Positions 1-8,672 of a DNA stretch of 64,000 nt are shown here, in pieces (the first letter of the stretch is position 1; each line of letters begins with the position of its first letter). This stretch comes from Pseudobdellovibrionaceae bacterium. GTDB taxonomy: Bacteria; Bdellovibrionota; Bdellovibrionia; Bdellovibrionales; UBA1609. The notes under the pieces were generated by a model. The model saw only the letters and a program-made list of their open reading frames with translations. It was not told the DNA's origin and searched no databases. The translations under genes were made by a program, and so were the position numbers. The DNA lies in the NCBI GenBank assembly GCA_020635075.1, contig JACKAM010000002.1, positions 434,001-498,000 on the forward strand. Direction: 5' to 3'.

Positions 1-918
1 CTCAGTTCTGCCATCACTGACTTCCTGCAAATGATTCGGGCGACGGCTCCGCCCACGACTCGGTTCAACTATCAGATTGAACCAAGGCTATCTATTTATG
101 GGAACATGACCCAATTCCACCAGATCCTGATTAACCTCTGCACCAATTCCTTCTACGCTCTGAAGGAAAAAGGGGGCAGCATTAATATCCATCTGTCTTC
201 GGTAAGCGTCAGTGACAAAGAAGCGGAATCCCTAGGCCTTGCCACTGGAGCCTATGCTGAACTTGTGGTTGAAGACGACGGAAAGGGCATGACTCCCGAG
301 CAGGTGAACCGTATCTTTGACCCATTTTATACCACAAAACCAGTGGGCCAGGGAACGGGACTGGGGTTGTCCGTGGTTCATGGAGTGATTAGATCCCATG
401 GTGGCCACATCCAGGTTCGTAGCGAGTTGGGCCAGGGAACTCAGTTCCGCATTCTTTTACCTCTTGTACAACTCCCTGATACAAGTGCCGAACAGTCGTT
501 GATGAGCCCAACCCCCGGAAGAGGCCAATGGGTTCTGGTGATTGAGGATGAGTCGGACTTGCTTGATTTAGAGACTTCCATGCTCGAAGGCATGGGCTAC
601 AACGTGATTAAAGCTTCCACTGGAAAGAAAGCCCTTCAGGTCTTCCAGGAACTGGGTGACAAGATCGAGCTCGTCATCAGTGACAACTCACTGCCCGGCA
701 TCAGCGGCCTGGAAGTATTTCGCGAGCTGAGAAAACTCAACCATCAAATCCCGCTGGTGTTGACATCAGGACTAGGAGAAGAGGAGCTGCGGCAAGAAAG
801 CCAGTTGGCCTCGGTCCAAGTCGACCACTACCTGCCTAAGCCCTTCACCCATCAGGAGTTAGGCGAAACTTTGCAGCGCATTCTGCCGACCTACTCCCCA
901 GCTCATCCAACGCCATAA
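1..918 (+). CDS. Hybrid sensor histidine kinase, C-terminal part (HATPase + receiver), truncated by window edge
   Basis: The reading frame is open from base 1, so only the last ~305 residues are visible and the sensor and phospho-acceptor His region lie outside. The visible part has a GHKL ATPase domain: N-box (QILINLCTNSFYA), G1 box (VEDDGKGM), F-box region (FDPFYTTK) and G2 box (GTGLGLSVVHG). A receiver domain follows, with the acidic pair in VLVIEDESD, the phospho-accepting Asp in VISDNSLPG and the conserved Lys in YLPKPF. A kinase with a C-terminal receiver usually passes phosphate on to a separate phosphotransfer protein or response regulator; no partner is adjacent. The family call is secure, the signal unknown. 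Confidence 0.9.
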   Translation, partial: LSSAITDFLQMIRATAPPTTRFNYQIEPRLSIYGNMTQFHQILINLCTNSFYALKEKGGSINIHLSSVSVSDKEAESLGLATGAYAELVVEDDGKGMTPEQVNRIFDPFYTTKPVGQGTGLGLSVVHGVIRSHGGHIQVRSELGQGTQFRILLPLVQLPDTSAEQSLMSPTPGRGQWVLVIEDESDLLDLETSMLEGMGYNVIKASTGKKALQVFQELGDKIELVISDNSLPGISGLEVFRELRKLNHQIPLVLTSGLGEEELRQESQLASVQVDHYLPKPFTHQELGETLQRILPTYSPAHPTP

Positions 919-938
919 TCGAAACTGAGGGGGGACGG

Positions 939-1562
939 ATGGAAAAGATTTATCAAATAAATGATCAGTTTGAAATTGAGGTTTTAATCGAGACCAACGA
1001 TCGCTTCGAAAGCATTCGTCAGATCTGCGTAAAGGACCCAAAGAATCGCTTGGCCGACAATTACCAGCCAAATCGCCTCGTCGTTGAGGAACACGATCTC
1101 TTCATGGTCATTTGGGATCGAACCAACAAGGAGCCGGTGAGTTTTTCTGGAATCTATAACGGGGGAAGGTACCCGGGTGACGTGGCTCGTTTTGCCAACC
1201 GCAGCTATGTTTTTCCCAACTATCGAGCCGTCGCCAATGCCAGGACCTCCAGACCCTGGGTTTACGCCATGATGCTTCCATTGCAGGAGAAGCTCAATCC
1301 CATGAAACGCAAGCTTGGATTTATTTCGGTTGGGGAAAGACTGGGAAAGTCGGGACGCAAAGTGAATGTCCTTGAGCGTAACCCCCCTGAAGGATGGCTG
1401 GCCTCTAAAGAGCTAGTTAGAGTCTGCAATGGCAAGGTTTATGACTGTGTACAAAGGGTTCTCTATAAAGAACTTCTTCCGGGATACCGTTTCGACGACT
1501 GGAATGCTGAGCGAATGGATGAGGAAACCTGGCTTCGCCGCGTTCGCGGAGAGGGGCTTTAG
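939..1562 (+). CDS. Hypothetical protein, possibly GNAT-like, first gene of the oxygenase block
   Basis: The 207-residue protein is not recognised with confidence. It starts at an ATG behind GAGGGGGG with good spacing. There is no signal peptide or membrane segment, so it is probably cytoplasmic. The alternating hydrophobic and charged N-terminal half, with a central LFMVIWDRTN strand followed by a Gly-rich turn (SGIYNGGRYPGD), could be a GNAT-type acyltransferase fold, but no diagnostic acetyl-CoA loop is clear. The C-terminus is rich in Trp, Arg and Glu. It lies 20 bases after the kinase and about 65 bases before two tandem hydroxylase-like genes on the same strand, so a shared transcript is likely. 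Confidence 0.55.
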   Translation: MEKIYQINDQFEIEVLIETNDRFESIRQICVKDPKNRLADNYQPNRLVVEEHDLFMVIWDRTNKEPVSFSGIYNGGRYPGDVARFANRSYVFPNYRAVANARTSRPWVYAMMLPLQEKLNPMKRKLGFISVGERLGKSGRKVNVLERNPPEGWLASKELVRVCNGKVYDCVQRVLYKELLPGYRFDDWNAERMDEETWLRRVRGEGL

Positions 1563-1628
1563 AGAAAGCCTTTGCCAAAGTCTTGGATGAGCAGGAGAAT
1601 GGGCCCCTCAGGGACAGAGGAGGGTTCT

Positions 1629-2456
1629 TTGGAAAAAGCCGACTTGCCAGATTTTCACCAGCTGTTTCCCGACCGTGACATTGCCAAAGAGTGGAACGAA
1701 CGACTCGATAAATATGAAGTTCCTGCTCTCGTCGACCTGGAGAGGCCTGTTGATTCAGACCGCCTTTACAAGGTTTATGAAACCATCCAACCACAAATGG
1801 AAAACGAGTACGAAAAGTGGGTCATGGCTCGCCGAAAAGACATCACCCATGATTACTCACCAAAGACCTATTACCGAAAAATTCTCACTCACCCCACTGA
1901 GCTGGCAAAAAAAGTTCAAGCTCAGGTCGATGAGATAAAAGGGGCCAACTGGAAAGATCGAGGGGGAAAGCCAGACCCTCGTAAAATGATAGAAGCTCTA
2001 AGAACACTAAACGAAAACTATGAGCCCCTATTTGATGAACGCAACTACAGCGTTTGGGACCCGGCTGTATTTGGGACATATCTTGAGGACGTATTTCGCA
2101 TGGTCAAAGGGCGCATTACCAGGGCCCGGTTTGCGGTTTTACCACCCAACTCTGGGGTTGTTCCCCACATTGGCATGGTCACCAAGTACACGGTTCGTCT
2201 TCATGTCCCTATTAAAACCAACCCCTATTGCTTTAACTTTGCCATGGTTCGTGGACGATTGGTGATGTACCACATGCAGCCTAACACCTGGACTCTACTC
2301 AACACCTCTTACCAACACTGGGCCTATAACTATGGAAGTGAAGATCGAGTTCACCTGATTTTGGCTGTCGATGGTGATGAGGATTTGCGGGACTACTACC
2401 AACGGAAAAGTATGACCCCCGGTCAGTTTAAGGAGTATTTCGTCGATGAAGCGTGA
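1629..2456 (+). CDS. Aspartyl/asparaginyl beta-hydroxylase-like 2-oxoglutarate oxygenase (HxG type)
   Basis: The C-terminal half resembles the AspH-type cupin fold: PHIGMVTKYTVRLHVPI supplies the first metal His, and a second His is in YQHWAYNYG about 65 residues later, near the conserved strand ending VHLILAVDG. The first motif is H-I-G, not H-x-D. Human AspH also has Gly at this position and holds iron with two His only, so activity is plausible. The N-terminal ~130 residues are helical and unassigned. The start is uncertain: a TTG at 1629 has an ideal AGGAGG 5-6 bases upstream, while the frame is open back to TTG 1572 and ATG 1587. It overlaps the next, paralogous gene by 11 bases. The substrate is unknown. 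Confidence 0.7.
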   Translation: MEKADLPDFHQLFPDRDIAKEWNERLDKYEVPALVDLERPVDSDRLYKVYETIQPQMENEYEKWVMARRKDITHDYSPKTYYRKILTHPTELAKKVQAQVDEIKGANWKDRGGKPDPRKMIEALRTLNENYEPLFDERNYSVWDPAVFGTYLEDVFRMVKGRITRARFAVLPPNSGVVPHIGMVTKYTVRLHVPIKTNPYCFNFAMVRGRLVMYHMQPNTWTLLNTSYQHWAYNYGSEDRVHLILAVDGDEDLRDYYQRKSMTPGQFKEYFVDEA

Positions 2457-3201
2457 AGAACTGATGGAGCTCTTTGTTGGTAGAAATCTGGATGAGGAAC
2501 GCCGATCGCGAAAGGGCAAGGATGAGATCCCCTTTTGGGTGAGTCTCAATTGGCAGTTCGATATTGATGCTTTGGAAGCCCAGGTGCGAGAACTCCACAA
2601 ATGGCATTGCCTTGAGTTTGAAAAGACCCATGTGGAGACCTACCAGGGACTGTTGGCCGGTGGCAATTACCAGGACTATTTTCACCTCTCCCTTTCTCAC
2701 CCCAAAGCCCTGGCGGTGGACCTACAAAAGAGGCTGGATGAGGAGCGCGGCATTAAGTGGCAGGACCGCAAACTCAGCGTGCAAAAGCGCATGCAGTCCA
2801 TGTGGAAAATCAACGAAGACTACGACCCACTGATCGATGAAAGAAATTTTGAAGTCCCGGAAGAGGCACTGGAAAAGGCACCCGAGTTACGCAAAGTTTT
2901 GCAACAGTGCAAGGCCCGGGTGACGCGGGTTCGAGTGGCACGCCTAAACTCTTTCCAGCCGCTCGCCCCTCATGTCGACTTGTCGCCCAAATTTGCCTTA
3001 AGAATTCACATACCACTTGCGACCAATCGTCTGGCTTTTAATTTTGCTATGCCCGAGGATCAGGTTCATGCACGTCACATCAAGCGTGGTGAGGTGGTTT
3101 TGCTTAACTCTGGGGTCACCCACTGGGCTCACAATTTTGGCGAAACCCCTAGGGACCATTTAATAATTTGTATTGATGGCCAAGAAGATCTAGATCACTG
3201 A
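2446..3201 (+). CDS. Aspartyl/asparaginyl beta-hydroxylase-like 2-oxoglutarate oxygenase (HxD type)
   Basis: This 251-residue protein is a clear paralogue of the preceding gene, sharing the tryptic-rich N-terminal helical region (YNEDYDPLIDERNF-like block) and the hydroxylase core. Here the first metal motif is complete: PHVDLSPKFALRIHIPL gives His-Val-Asp. A second His is in GVTHWAHNFG and the closing strand is DHLIICIDGQEDL. The start ATG lies inside the end of the upstream gene, with AAGGAG about 9 bases before it, indicating translational coupling. It is followed by the convergent radical SAM gene with a 7-base overlap. The pair suggests duplication followed by divergence of the metal site or substrate. 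Confidence 0.75.
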   Translation: MKREELMELFVGRNLDEERRSRKGKDEIPFWVSLNWQFDIDALEAQVRELHKWHCLEFEKTHVETYQGLLAGGNYQDYFHLSLSHPKALAVDLQKRLDEERGIKWQDRKLSVQKRMQSMWKINEDYDPLIDERNFEVPEEALEKAPELRKVLQQCKARVTRVRVARLNSFQPLAPHVDLSPKFALRIHIPLATNRLAFNFAMPEDQVHARHIKRGEVVLLNSGVTHWAHNFGETPRDHLIICIDGQEDLDH

Positions 3202-5252
3202 GCTAGCAGGTCTTCTGGCGACACCTCTTTGGCCAGCTCCCGTCTAAAACTAGTCAGGTTAGTTGTGTTGTACCGGTAGTAGCGGTGACAAACCACTGTG
3301 GCAAAGAAGTTCCAAAACCTTTCGCCCGGGGTGTCCATCTCATGCCACTTTATTTTCATCTGAGACAACCCGAAGCCTCGATGAGTATCATTGGCCACCA
3401 GTCGATAGCCAACAGGAAGAAGCTTCACCGGAGTGGCATCCGAACAAAAGTAATTGGCCCAATCATACCTACAGGTGAATTCTCGCCCCAATCGTGGATC
3501 GTAGTCTTCTGTCACGATCACCTGCCTTTGAAAACCTAAGAGGTCCTGATAACGAGGGTCTCGTTTTACTTTGCTCTCCAAAAAACCATCCAAAAACTGA
3601 GCCAACTCCTCAAAGTAACGTCCCAGATTGCCAAGCGTGAGGTGAAGAGCGTACTCCTCGGGTTCATAGAGGGCCGCCCCTTTGCCCAGATCAAAAACCA
3701 GATGGGTATCAGGATCTTTAAAAAACTCCTCCATCTTCTGATCCACTCCAATAAATGCCTCTCCAACCAGGGTCTTATGGCCTCGCAAATAGGCATAATA
3801 TTCCCCGTAAAATCGAGCATAAGAGATGCCGAATTCCTGATTTAGAAAGATGGCCATGAAACGACTGAGGGCAAAGTTGTGATTTAAGAAAATATGCACC
3901 GCATAGCACATCTCATCTTTTAGGCCAGCTTGATCCAGGGTTTTATGTCCAACAATAAAATGAGATCGACCCCCAAAGGGGTTTTTAATTAGGCTTCGAT
4001 CCACTCTCTGCTGATTCATGGGCCTCTCGATCACCTCAATGCCATGCTCATTCATATATTCCGGGCTGGCTGCCGGAGCATTTGGGAGAATGGAATACAG
4101 GTGGGTGCGAATCTCATCGTGAAATCCCATCTCCAGGAGGTCATGCAAAGACTGACGAAATTCCCGGGCTGATTCTCCAGGGCAAGCCATGATCAAAACC
4201 CCGGTGAGAGGAATACCCTTTTCTCGGTAACCCCTAATGACCTTTTTGTGCTTTTCCTGCCCCAAGTTCATACGCTCCATAACTTGTAGGGCCTGGTCCT
4301 GGGTGGACTGAAAGCCAACAATAACGCTATGGAGAAGTCCCGCACCATAAAACCGCTCAGAGATTTCTCTCACCCGATCGATTTGATTTTTAGCGGGCAT
4401 CCAGTGGACATCTGCTGGAAATCCAGTTTTCTGTCTGGCTTCAATGAGCATTTCGGTGATCTCAACATCACGGGGAAACATCCCAAAGTTGGCGTCGGCT
4501 ATAAACACGCGGTTAATTTGGTGTCGAGAAAACCACTCCACCTCCGACCTCAGTCTCTCCATCGGATACAAACGCACTTTTGAGAAGGTGTTGGAGCCCC
4601 AGTCGCAAAACCGGCACTTATAGGGACAGCCCCTATTGGTTTCCCAGAAGGCCGCAAATCTTAAGTTGGAACGGTGGCGTTCAATGAGCTCTTCAAAAAA
4701 GGGATACTGAACGTAGGGGCTTACAGGGCCAAAATCTTTAATCTTTTCCACTTCCCCCGTGGAGCAGGCGCCGTCCTTACCTGGCAGAACCAATCCAGGG
4801 ATCGAGGCAAAGTCAGGTTCTTCTTTGAGGGCTTCCTTGAGAATTCTGGCAAATGCCAGTTCACCATCCTCTTTGACGATCACATCAACAAAAGGATGGC
4901 GGTCAAAAAACCCTTTGTCGCGATAGGGAGGTTCGGGGCCGCCCATGACAACTAGTGTATGCGGCGACTCCGCTTTTACCTGGCGGGCGATTTCAATTTG
5001 TAGCTCCCAATTCCAATCATAGCAACTTAGGCCTAAGACATCGATTCTCTGCCCTCGATAGGGGGCTAACAACCGCTGTGGCTCGGCAAACAAATAGATG
5101 GGATCTAACCAGGCATAGTGGTCCTGAATCAGGGGGTCTCGCTCGGCCTCCTGACGAAGCAATCCATAAACGTAGGGCAAATAGATTGACGAGAAATAGG
5201 GCGGAACGCTGATTAAGATCCGCTTTTTTGCTGACTCCTCCAGATGGGCCAC
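3195..5252 (-). CDS. Cobalamin-binding-domain radical SAM protein
   Basis: About 685 residues. The N-terminal ~190 residues look like a B12-binding Rossmann domain (LGLSCYDWNWEL, LVVMGGPEPP, then a predicted acidic helix). The radical SAM core follows with the CxxxCxxC cluster motif in CPYKCRFCDWGSN, and later strands such as SVIVGFQS and GVLIMACPGES. A ~270-residue C-terminal extension has no recognised motif but has several Tyr-, Trp- and Cys-containing stretches. Such enzymes methylate unactivated carbon or phosphorus or rearrange substrates; the substrate cannot be read here. Start choice: the frame is open to TTG 5297, but GTG 5252 has GGAGGG 9 bases upstream. It is transcribed toward the tandem hydroxylases. 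Confidence 0.8.
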   Translation of the reverse strand: MAHLEESAKKRILISVPPYFSSIYLPYVYGLLRQEAERDPLIQDHYAWLDPIYLFAEPQRLLAPYRGQRIDVLGLSCYDWNWELQIEIARQVKAESPHTLVVMGGPEPPYRDKGFFDRHPFVDVIVKEDGELAFARILKEALKEEPDFASIPGLVLPGKDGACSTGEVEKIKDFGPVSPYVQYPFFEELIERHRSNLRFAAFWETNRGCPYKCRFCDWGSNTFSKVRLYPMERLRSEVEWFSRHQINRVFIADANFGMFPRDVEITEMLIEARQKTGFPADVHWMPAKNQIDRVREISERFYGAGLLHSVIVGFQSTQDQALQVMERMNLGQEKHKKVIRGYREKGIPLTGVLIMACPGESAREFRQSLHDLLEMGFHDEIRTHLYSILPNAPAASPEYMNEHGIEVIERPMNQQRVDRSLIKNPFGGRSHFIVGHKTLDQAGLKDEMCYAVHIFLNHNFALSRFMAIFLNQEFGISYARFYGEYYAYLRGHKTLVGEAFIGVDQKMEEFFKDPDTHLVFDLGKGAALYEPEEYALHLTLGNLGRYFEELAQFLDGFLESKVKRDPRYQDLLGFQRQVIVTEDYDPRLGREFTCRYDWANYFCSDATPVKLLPVGYRLVANDTHRGFGLSQMKIKWHEMDTPGERFWNFFATVVCHRYYRYNTTNLTSFRRELAKEVSPEDLLAQ

Positions 5253-5475
5253 CCCGCACATCCCTCCCTGCAGGGAGCATAACCGCAGTCGCACCAATGT
5301 AAAAGAAATTTAGACACATGGGACCTATCGAGACACAAGCTAAGCGTGCCTAACGCCCATTGGCATCTCGGGTATCGCTCAAGACACGAGAAGCTATTGT
5401 ATGACAACGAGAGAAACTTAGGAGGAAGATAGAGGGCAATATTTATTGGCGGGACAAGAACTGAGGAGTTGCGGA

Positions 5476-6138
5476 ATGGCCGAACAGTTTACCTTTTGGT
5501 CTTTTGATATGGATCTCGATCCCTATGATCGGGAGGCTCTGGCCCGGGAGTTGGATCAGGTTCCTGAGGAATACTGGTATTACAGTGCATTTCGCCGCTG
5601 TGACTTGTTGATTCTCTATTCCACCAGCGGACGTTTTGTGCAAAAGGACCTGGTGCAGTCTCAGGGAAGCCTGGATTGGAGTCCCCCCTCGGCCCACACT
5701 CCATTGCTTCGCGAATTCGCTGCGGAGAAACTTTTTCCATTGTTCAAACCTATGGGGCGAATTGCCATTATCCGCACCCGCCCTGGACAAAACATGGCTG
5801 TCCATATCGACTGCAGCAAAAAAAATTTCGACCAAATGAACGCGAAATTTCGCTTGGTTCTGCGCGGCCGAATTGACACCTTGTATTTCTTTGATCGAGA
5901 GGGAAACAAAACCTATATCAGGTCCAATAACCCCGCCTATGTGATGGATGGGGCCCACGTTCACGCCATGGACAATACGGGAGATGAGGTAAAATACACT
6001 CTTTCTGTGGGCTCCCCATGGATGGGAGAAGGACCTATCAATGACCTACTAAAAGAGAACGGGCTTGAAAGGCTGGATCTGTCCAAACCAGATTTTAACC
6101 CCGAATGGGAAGATCCTCTGGTCAAAGAGCCTTATTGA
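5476..6138 (+). CDS. HxD...H oxygenase-like protein (third putative Fe(II)/2-oxoglutarate enzyme)
   Basis: The 220-residue protein has AVHIDCSKKN, giving the His-x-Asp metal pair, and a distal His in YVMDGAHVHAMDN about 60 residues later, followed by a strand ending YTLSVG. This spacing and order fit a cupin Fe(II)/2-oxoglutarate dioxygenase of the hydroxylase type. It is only distantly similar to the two tandem hydroxylases at 1.6-3.2 kb. The start at ATG 5476 is supported by AGGAG 7 bases upstream; an upstream in-frame TTG at 5446 is weaker. It is divergent from the radical SAM gene, with ~220 bases between them that could hold both promoters. Confidence 0.6.
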   Translation: MAEQFTFWSFDMDLDPYDREALARELDQVPEEYWYYSAFRRCDLLILYSTSGRFVQKDLVQSQGSLDWSPPSAHTPLLREFAAEKLFPLFKPMGRIAIIRTRPGQNMAVHIDCSKKNFDQMNAKFRLVLRGRIDTLYFFDREGNKTYIRSNNPAYVMDGAHVHAMDNTGDEVKYTLSVGSPWMGEGPINDLLKENGLERLDLSKPDFNPEWEDPLVKEPY

Positions 6139-6140
6139 GC

Positions 6141-6172
6141 AAAAAAAAAAGAGGCAGGGTTTGACCTGCCTC
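6141..6172 (-). terminator. Rho-independent terminator for the minus-strand gene at 6202-6597
   Basis: GAGGCAGG (6151-6158) pairs perfectly with CCTGCCTC (6165-6172) around a 6-base loop. The ten A residues at 6141-6150 become a U10 tract on the minus strand. It may also slow transcription coming from the plus-strand gene that ends at 6138, but the tract orientation favours the minus strand. Confidence 0.85.
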
Positions 6173-6201
6173 CGAGTGTTCCAAATTTAAAGCAATTGGG
6201 G

Positions 6202-6597
6202 TCAAACCACTTCGTGGCGATAACCCAAACGATACAGCTCCTGCATTTTTGCATGACCACTAGACACTTGCTCTGAGTGCCATACCTGAAAATCTGCATA
6301 GCTGGCAAACTCGTGCTCTAGCTCAACATGGGTCTCCCGCAAGTTGATGTAGTTCACACGCATTCTTCCAGCATTCTGCAAATACCGCTCAATCTTTTTG
6401 ATCGCATCGAGGTTGGCAAACCTCTCACGATCTGCCTTGTAATCTTCCAAGGTTTTTCCCGCTGGGAAAACGATCCGGCGGCCATAGCGATAGGTCTTCC
6501 CACTAGATGCAAAGGCCTTCTTGGAAAAGAAAACTGAGAAGACACCGATGCTTCCAATATAGGAAAGAAGAGAGGCCAATATCTTACGCCGACTCAC
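6202..6597 (-). CDS. Small exported or membrane-anchored hypothetical protein
   Basis: This 131-residue protein was not recognised. It starts at GTG 6597 with AAGGAG about 6 bases upstream. The N-terminus SRRKILASLLSYIG...FFSKKAFA is a positively charged segment, a hydrophobic stretch and an A-F-A cleavage-like site, consistent with a Sec or possibly Tat-like signal peptide (SRRK start, no full twin-arginine consensus). The mature part is ~100 mostly helical polar residues with two Tyr/Arg-rich stretches and no cysteines. It is monocistronic, with its own strong terminator. The rest of the region gives no hint of its role. Confidence 0.65.
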   Translation of the reverse strand: MSRRKILASLLSYIGSIGVFSVFFSKKAFASSGKTYRYGRRIVFPAGKTLEDYKADRERFANLDAIKKIERYLQNAGRMRVNYINLRETHVELEHEFASYADFQVWHSEQVSSGHAKMQELYRLGYRHEVV

Positions 6598-6939
6598 ACT
6601 GATCTCCTTGTTTAGATTGAGCCAAACAACTCCCTCAATTATAGACTTATTCGGCTAAAATCCGCAAAAAATAAATAGGTTATCACCCCTTCTAGGGGTC
6701 ACAAAGGGGGTCACTGTTCCCCATATTTCGCCTCACCATCGGCGATTCCCCGAATCTCGGCCGTCTGTCTCATTTTGAGAACCTCCACCAAGGACCAGGG
6801 ATCTCATAGCTCATCCATCCGAAAATAACGCTCCGCCAAATTGATTCAATCTGAGTCAGGAAACCGCCAGATCCGTAGGTCTCCTTGACCCCCATGGCCT
6901 CTTCTCCTAGCATGGGTTCCACACGACGAGGTGGAAATT
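6598..6939. other. Gene-free stretch between a divergent gene pair
   Basis: About 340 bases without a convincing gene. The left third (6640-6690) is AT-rich and probably holds the promoter of the minus-strand gene at 6597. The middle contains the palindrome at 6768-6780. The rest probably contains the promoter and leader of the ferritin-like gene; no clean -35/-10 pair was recognised. Confidence 0.5.
6767..6780. promoter_or_regulatory. Candidate operator, GTCTCATTTTGAGA palindrome
   Basis: TCTCA-TTT-TGAGA is a 13-bp inverted repeat at 6768-6780, 160 bases upstream of the ferritin-like gene. The same core occurs at 12903-12919 and 54865-54879, both intergenic. It could be the site of a dimeric regulator. 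Inference only. Confidence 0.4.
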
Positions 6940-7593
6940 ATGAATGCCGATGCCCGCGCCTATTGCGAAGCCAAAACCCTGGAAAGTGCAATGCACTCAG
7001 AACTTTGGAGCTTTCACGACACCTCGGACAAGTACAAGGTGTTTCCGACTGAATTTCTCAAAGGCCAGGTTGACGATGAGGAGCGCCACACCGAGATGCT
7101 CAGGCGTGTCCTCGAACTGGAAGGCTTTCCAGCTGAGCCCAGTGAAAACCTCTCAATGCAGAAAGTGATCTACCAGAGAGTCCTCGGCCTGGATCTGAAC
7201 AACACCCGAGAAGACGAGAACCTCTTCCACGCCGTCCATACTATGGTTGAGAGAAGAGCAAATTGGATTTACAAAATGTATTTACTTAACGGAACGAATG
7301 AGCGCTTCAAAAAAGTCATCAAGCTGATCGTCAAAGACGAGCGCCGCCATATCTCCGGGCACCGGGATCAATTGGTTCAAACTGACCCCAAAATCACCGC
7401 TCTGTTCGATTTGGATAACTGGTTTTTCCGCGAGTACTACCCTGCCCATTACGGCACCGATAGCCTGCAGGTGAATCCCACCTTCTGGGATGACTACTTC
7501 AGCAACAAAGGCCTTATCACCGATCCCAAAACCGTCCGCCCAATGAACGACATTATTCCCGGCCCGCTGAGAAAGCCTGAAATACTGATCTAA
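6940..7593 (+). CDS. Ferritin-like diiron protein
   Basis: The 217-residue, mostly helical protein has two ExxH-type metal motifs, DDEERHTEML and KDERRHISGH. Glu residues on the preceding helices (AMHSELWSFHD and HTMVERRANW) complete the pattern of a four-helix carboxylate-bridged diiron site. Family members include oxidases, oxygenases and peroxide scavengers; the reaction cannot be specified. ATG 6940 is chosen over GTG 6931 because GAGGTGG lies 5 bases upstream. The C-terminal ~45 residues are a Pro-rich, Trp/Phe-containing extension. It is convergent with a fatty-acid desaturase, another diiron enzyme, so a redox role in lipid metabolism is possible but unproven. Confidence 0.75.
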   Translation: MNADARAYCEAKTLESAMHSELWSFHDTSDKYKVFPTEFLKGQVDDEERHTEMLRRVLELEGFPAEPSENLSMQKVIYQRVLGLDLNNTREDENLFHAVHTMVERRANWIYKMYLLNGTNERFKKVIKLIVKDERRHISGHRDQLVQTDPKITALFDLDNWFFREYYPAHYGTDSLQVNPTFWDDYFSNKGLITDPKTVRPMNDIIPGPLRKPEILI

Positions 7594-7624
7594 GGTTTTT
7601 TTAGTTTTTGGGCTGTAATACTGC

Positions 7625-8629
7625 TTAAAGAGTTTCAAACTTCTGACCAGAATAGGGATCGATCAGCCCTTCCGTGCCATTATAGATTCGTGGAGTTTTG
7701 TAGAGCCTCATGAGAGCCTCTGACTTCCGCATTTCTTTAAGTCGTCCAGGAAATTTCCTGTGGATTTCCTGATGGATGAGCTTTGCGTAACAGGGGCTTA
7801 CTTCGGGGAACAAGTGATGTTCGACATGATAACCGAAGTTCAAATTCATCCACTCAAGAATAGGCCAATTTCTTACAGTCAAAGAGCTATCGAAAACATC
7901 CGGGTACTTCACTAAGGGCATCAACATGTGGTTAGTGGATATGTAACTCATAACAATATAGTTCATCACCGCAAAGGGGATGACGTGAGTCCAAATGAAT
8001 TGATCAAAACCAATCAACCAGGTTCCGCTAAGGTGCACAGACCATATAACAATGATCTCCCCATTTATGCGCAAGTGATTGAGGCGATGAAATCCCCTCC
8101 TTCGAAAGCGTAAGTAGACCTGCCCAATAGTTAAATGACTGCTAAACCAATAGAAGAAATAAAACAGACTGAACAGTGAGCTCGATCCCGGCAGAAGGAA
8201 GTAAAGCCTTTGAAAAACCTTGTTGCGCTTAAATACTCCCAAGGTTGGTAGGGCATCCGGATCTTTGGCCAACACTTGGGTGAACCCATGATGAAGGGAG
8301 TTGTGCCAAAATCGCCAAAACGTGGGTGATACCCCCAAAGGCAAAAATGCTATGAGTCCCAAAGCATCCTGCCACTTCCGGCTCCTGACCACAGACCCAT
8401 GGAGAACTTCGTGGGCAAGAAAGCCCATTGTGGCTCCAGCATAGCCAATGGCTAGAGCCCCCAAAAGCTTAACAAGCCAAATTTCGGGAAACAACTTGAT
8501 GCAGGTAAGTCCTAAAGCGATTAGCAGAAGACAGGACAACAGCCAAAGCAGACGCCATTTGTTTAACCTGAATATCTTATCCGGCAGCTGCTGTTCCAGC
8601 GCCTGCCGATATTGCTGACGAGGATTCAT
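7625..8629 (-). CDS. Membrane fatty-acid desaturase
   Basis: The 334-residue integral membrane protein carries the three His boxes of the desaturase/hydroxylase superfamily: HEVLHG, HNSLHH and HVEHH, with several hydrophobic segments between them (for example LLWLLSCLLLIALGL and LIGFDQFIWTHVIPF). These boxes bind the diiron centre that introduces double bonds into acyl chains using O2 and reductant. The HxxHH third box is typical of acyl-lipid desaturases. It starts at ATG 8629. It is convergent with the ferritin-like gene and shows no obvious terminator in the 31-base gap. Regiospecificity is not predictable. Confidence 0.9.
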   Translation of the reverse strand: MNPRQQYRQALEQQLPDKIFRLNKWRLLWLLSCLLLIALGLTCIKLFPEIWLVKLLGALAIGYAGATMGFLAHEVLHGSVVRSRKWQDALGLIAFLPLGVSPTFWRFWHNSLHHGFTQVLAKDPDALPTLGVFKRNKVFQRLYFLLPGSSSLFSLFYFFYWFSSHLTIGQVYLRFRRRGFHRLNHLRINGEIIVIWSVHLSGTWLIGFDQFIWTHVIPFAVMNYIVMSYISTNHMLMPLVKYPDVFDSSLTVRNWPILEWMNLNFGYHVEHHLFPEVSPCYAKLIHQEIHRKFPGRLKEMRKSEALMRLYKTPRIYNGTEGLIDPYSGQKFETL

Positions 8630-8672
8630 GCCGTGATCCTAGTCAGACAAGCTCTGGCTTTCAACCTCTAAC

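Noticed and set aside
939..6138. RiPP gene cluster with precursor peptide
   Set aside because: No short precursor-like frame with a plausible leader or core was found between the genes, so only a general tailoring role is proposed.
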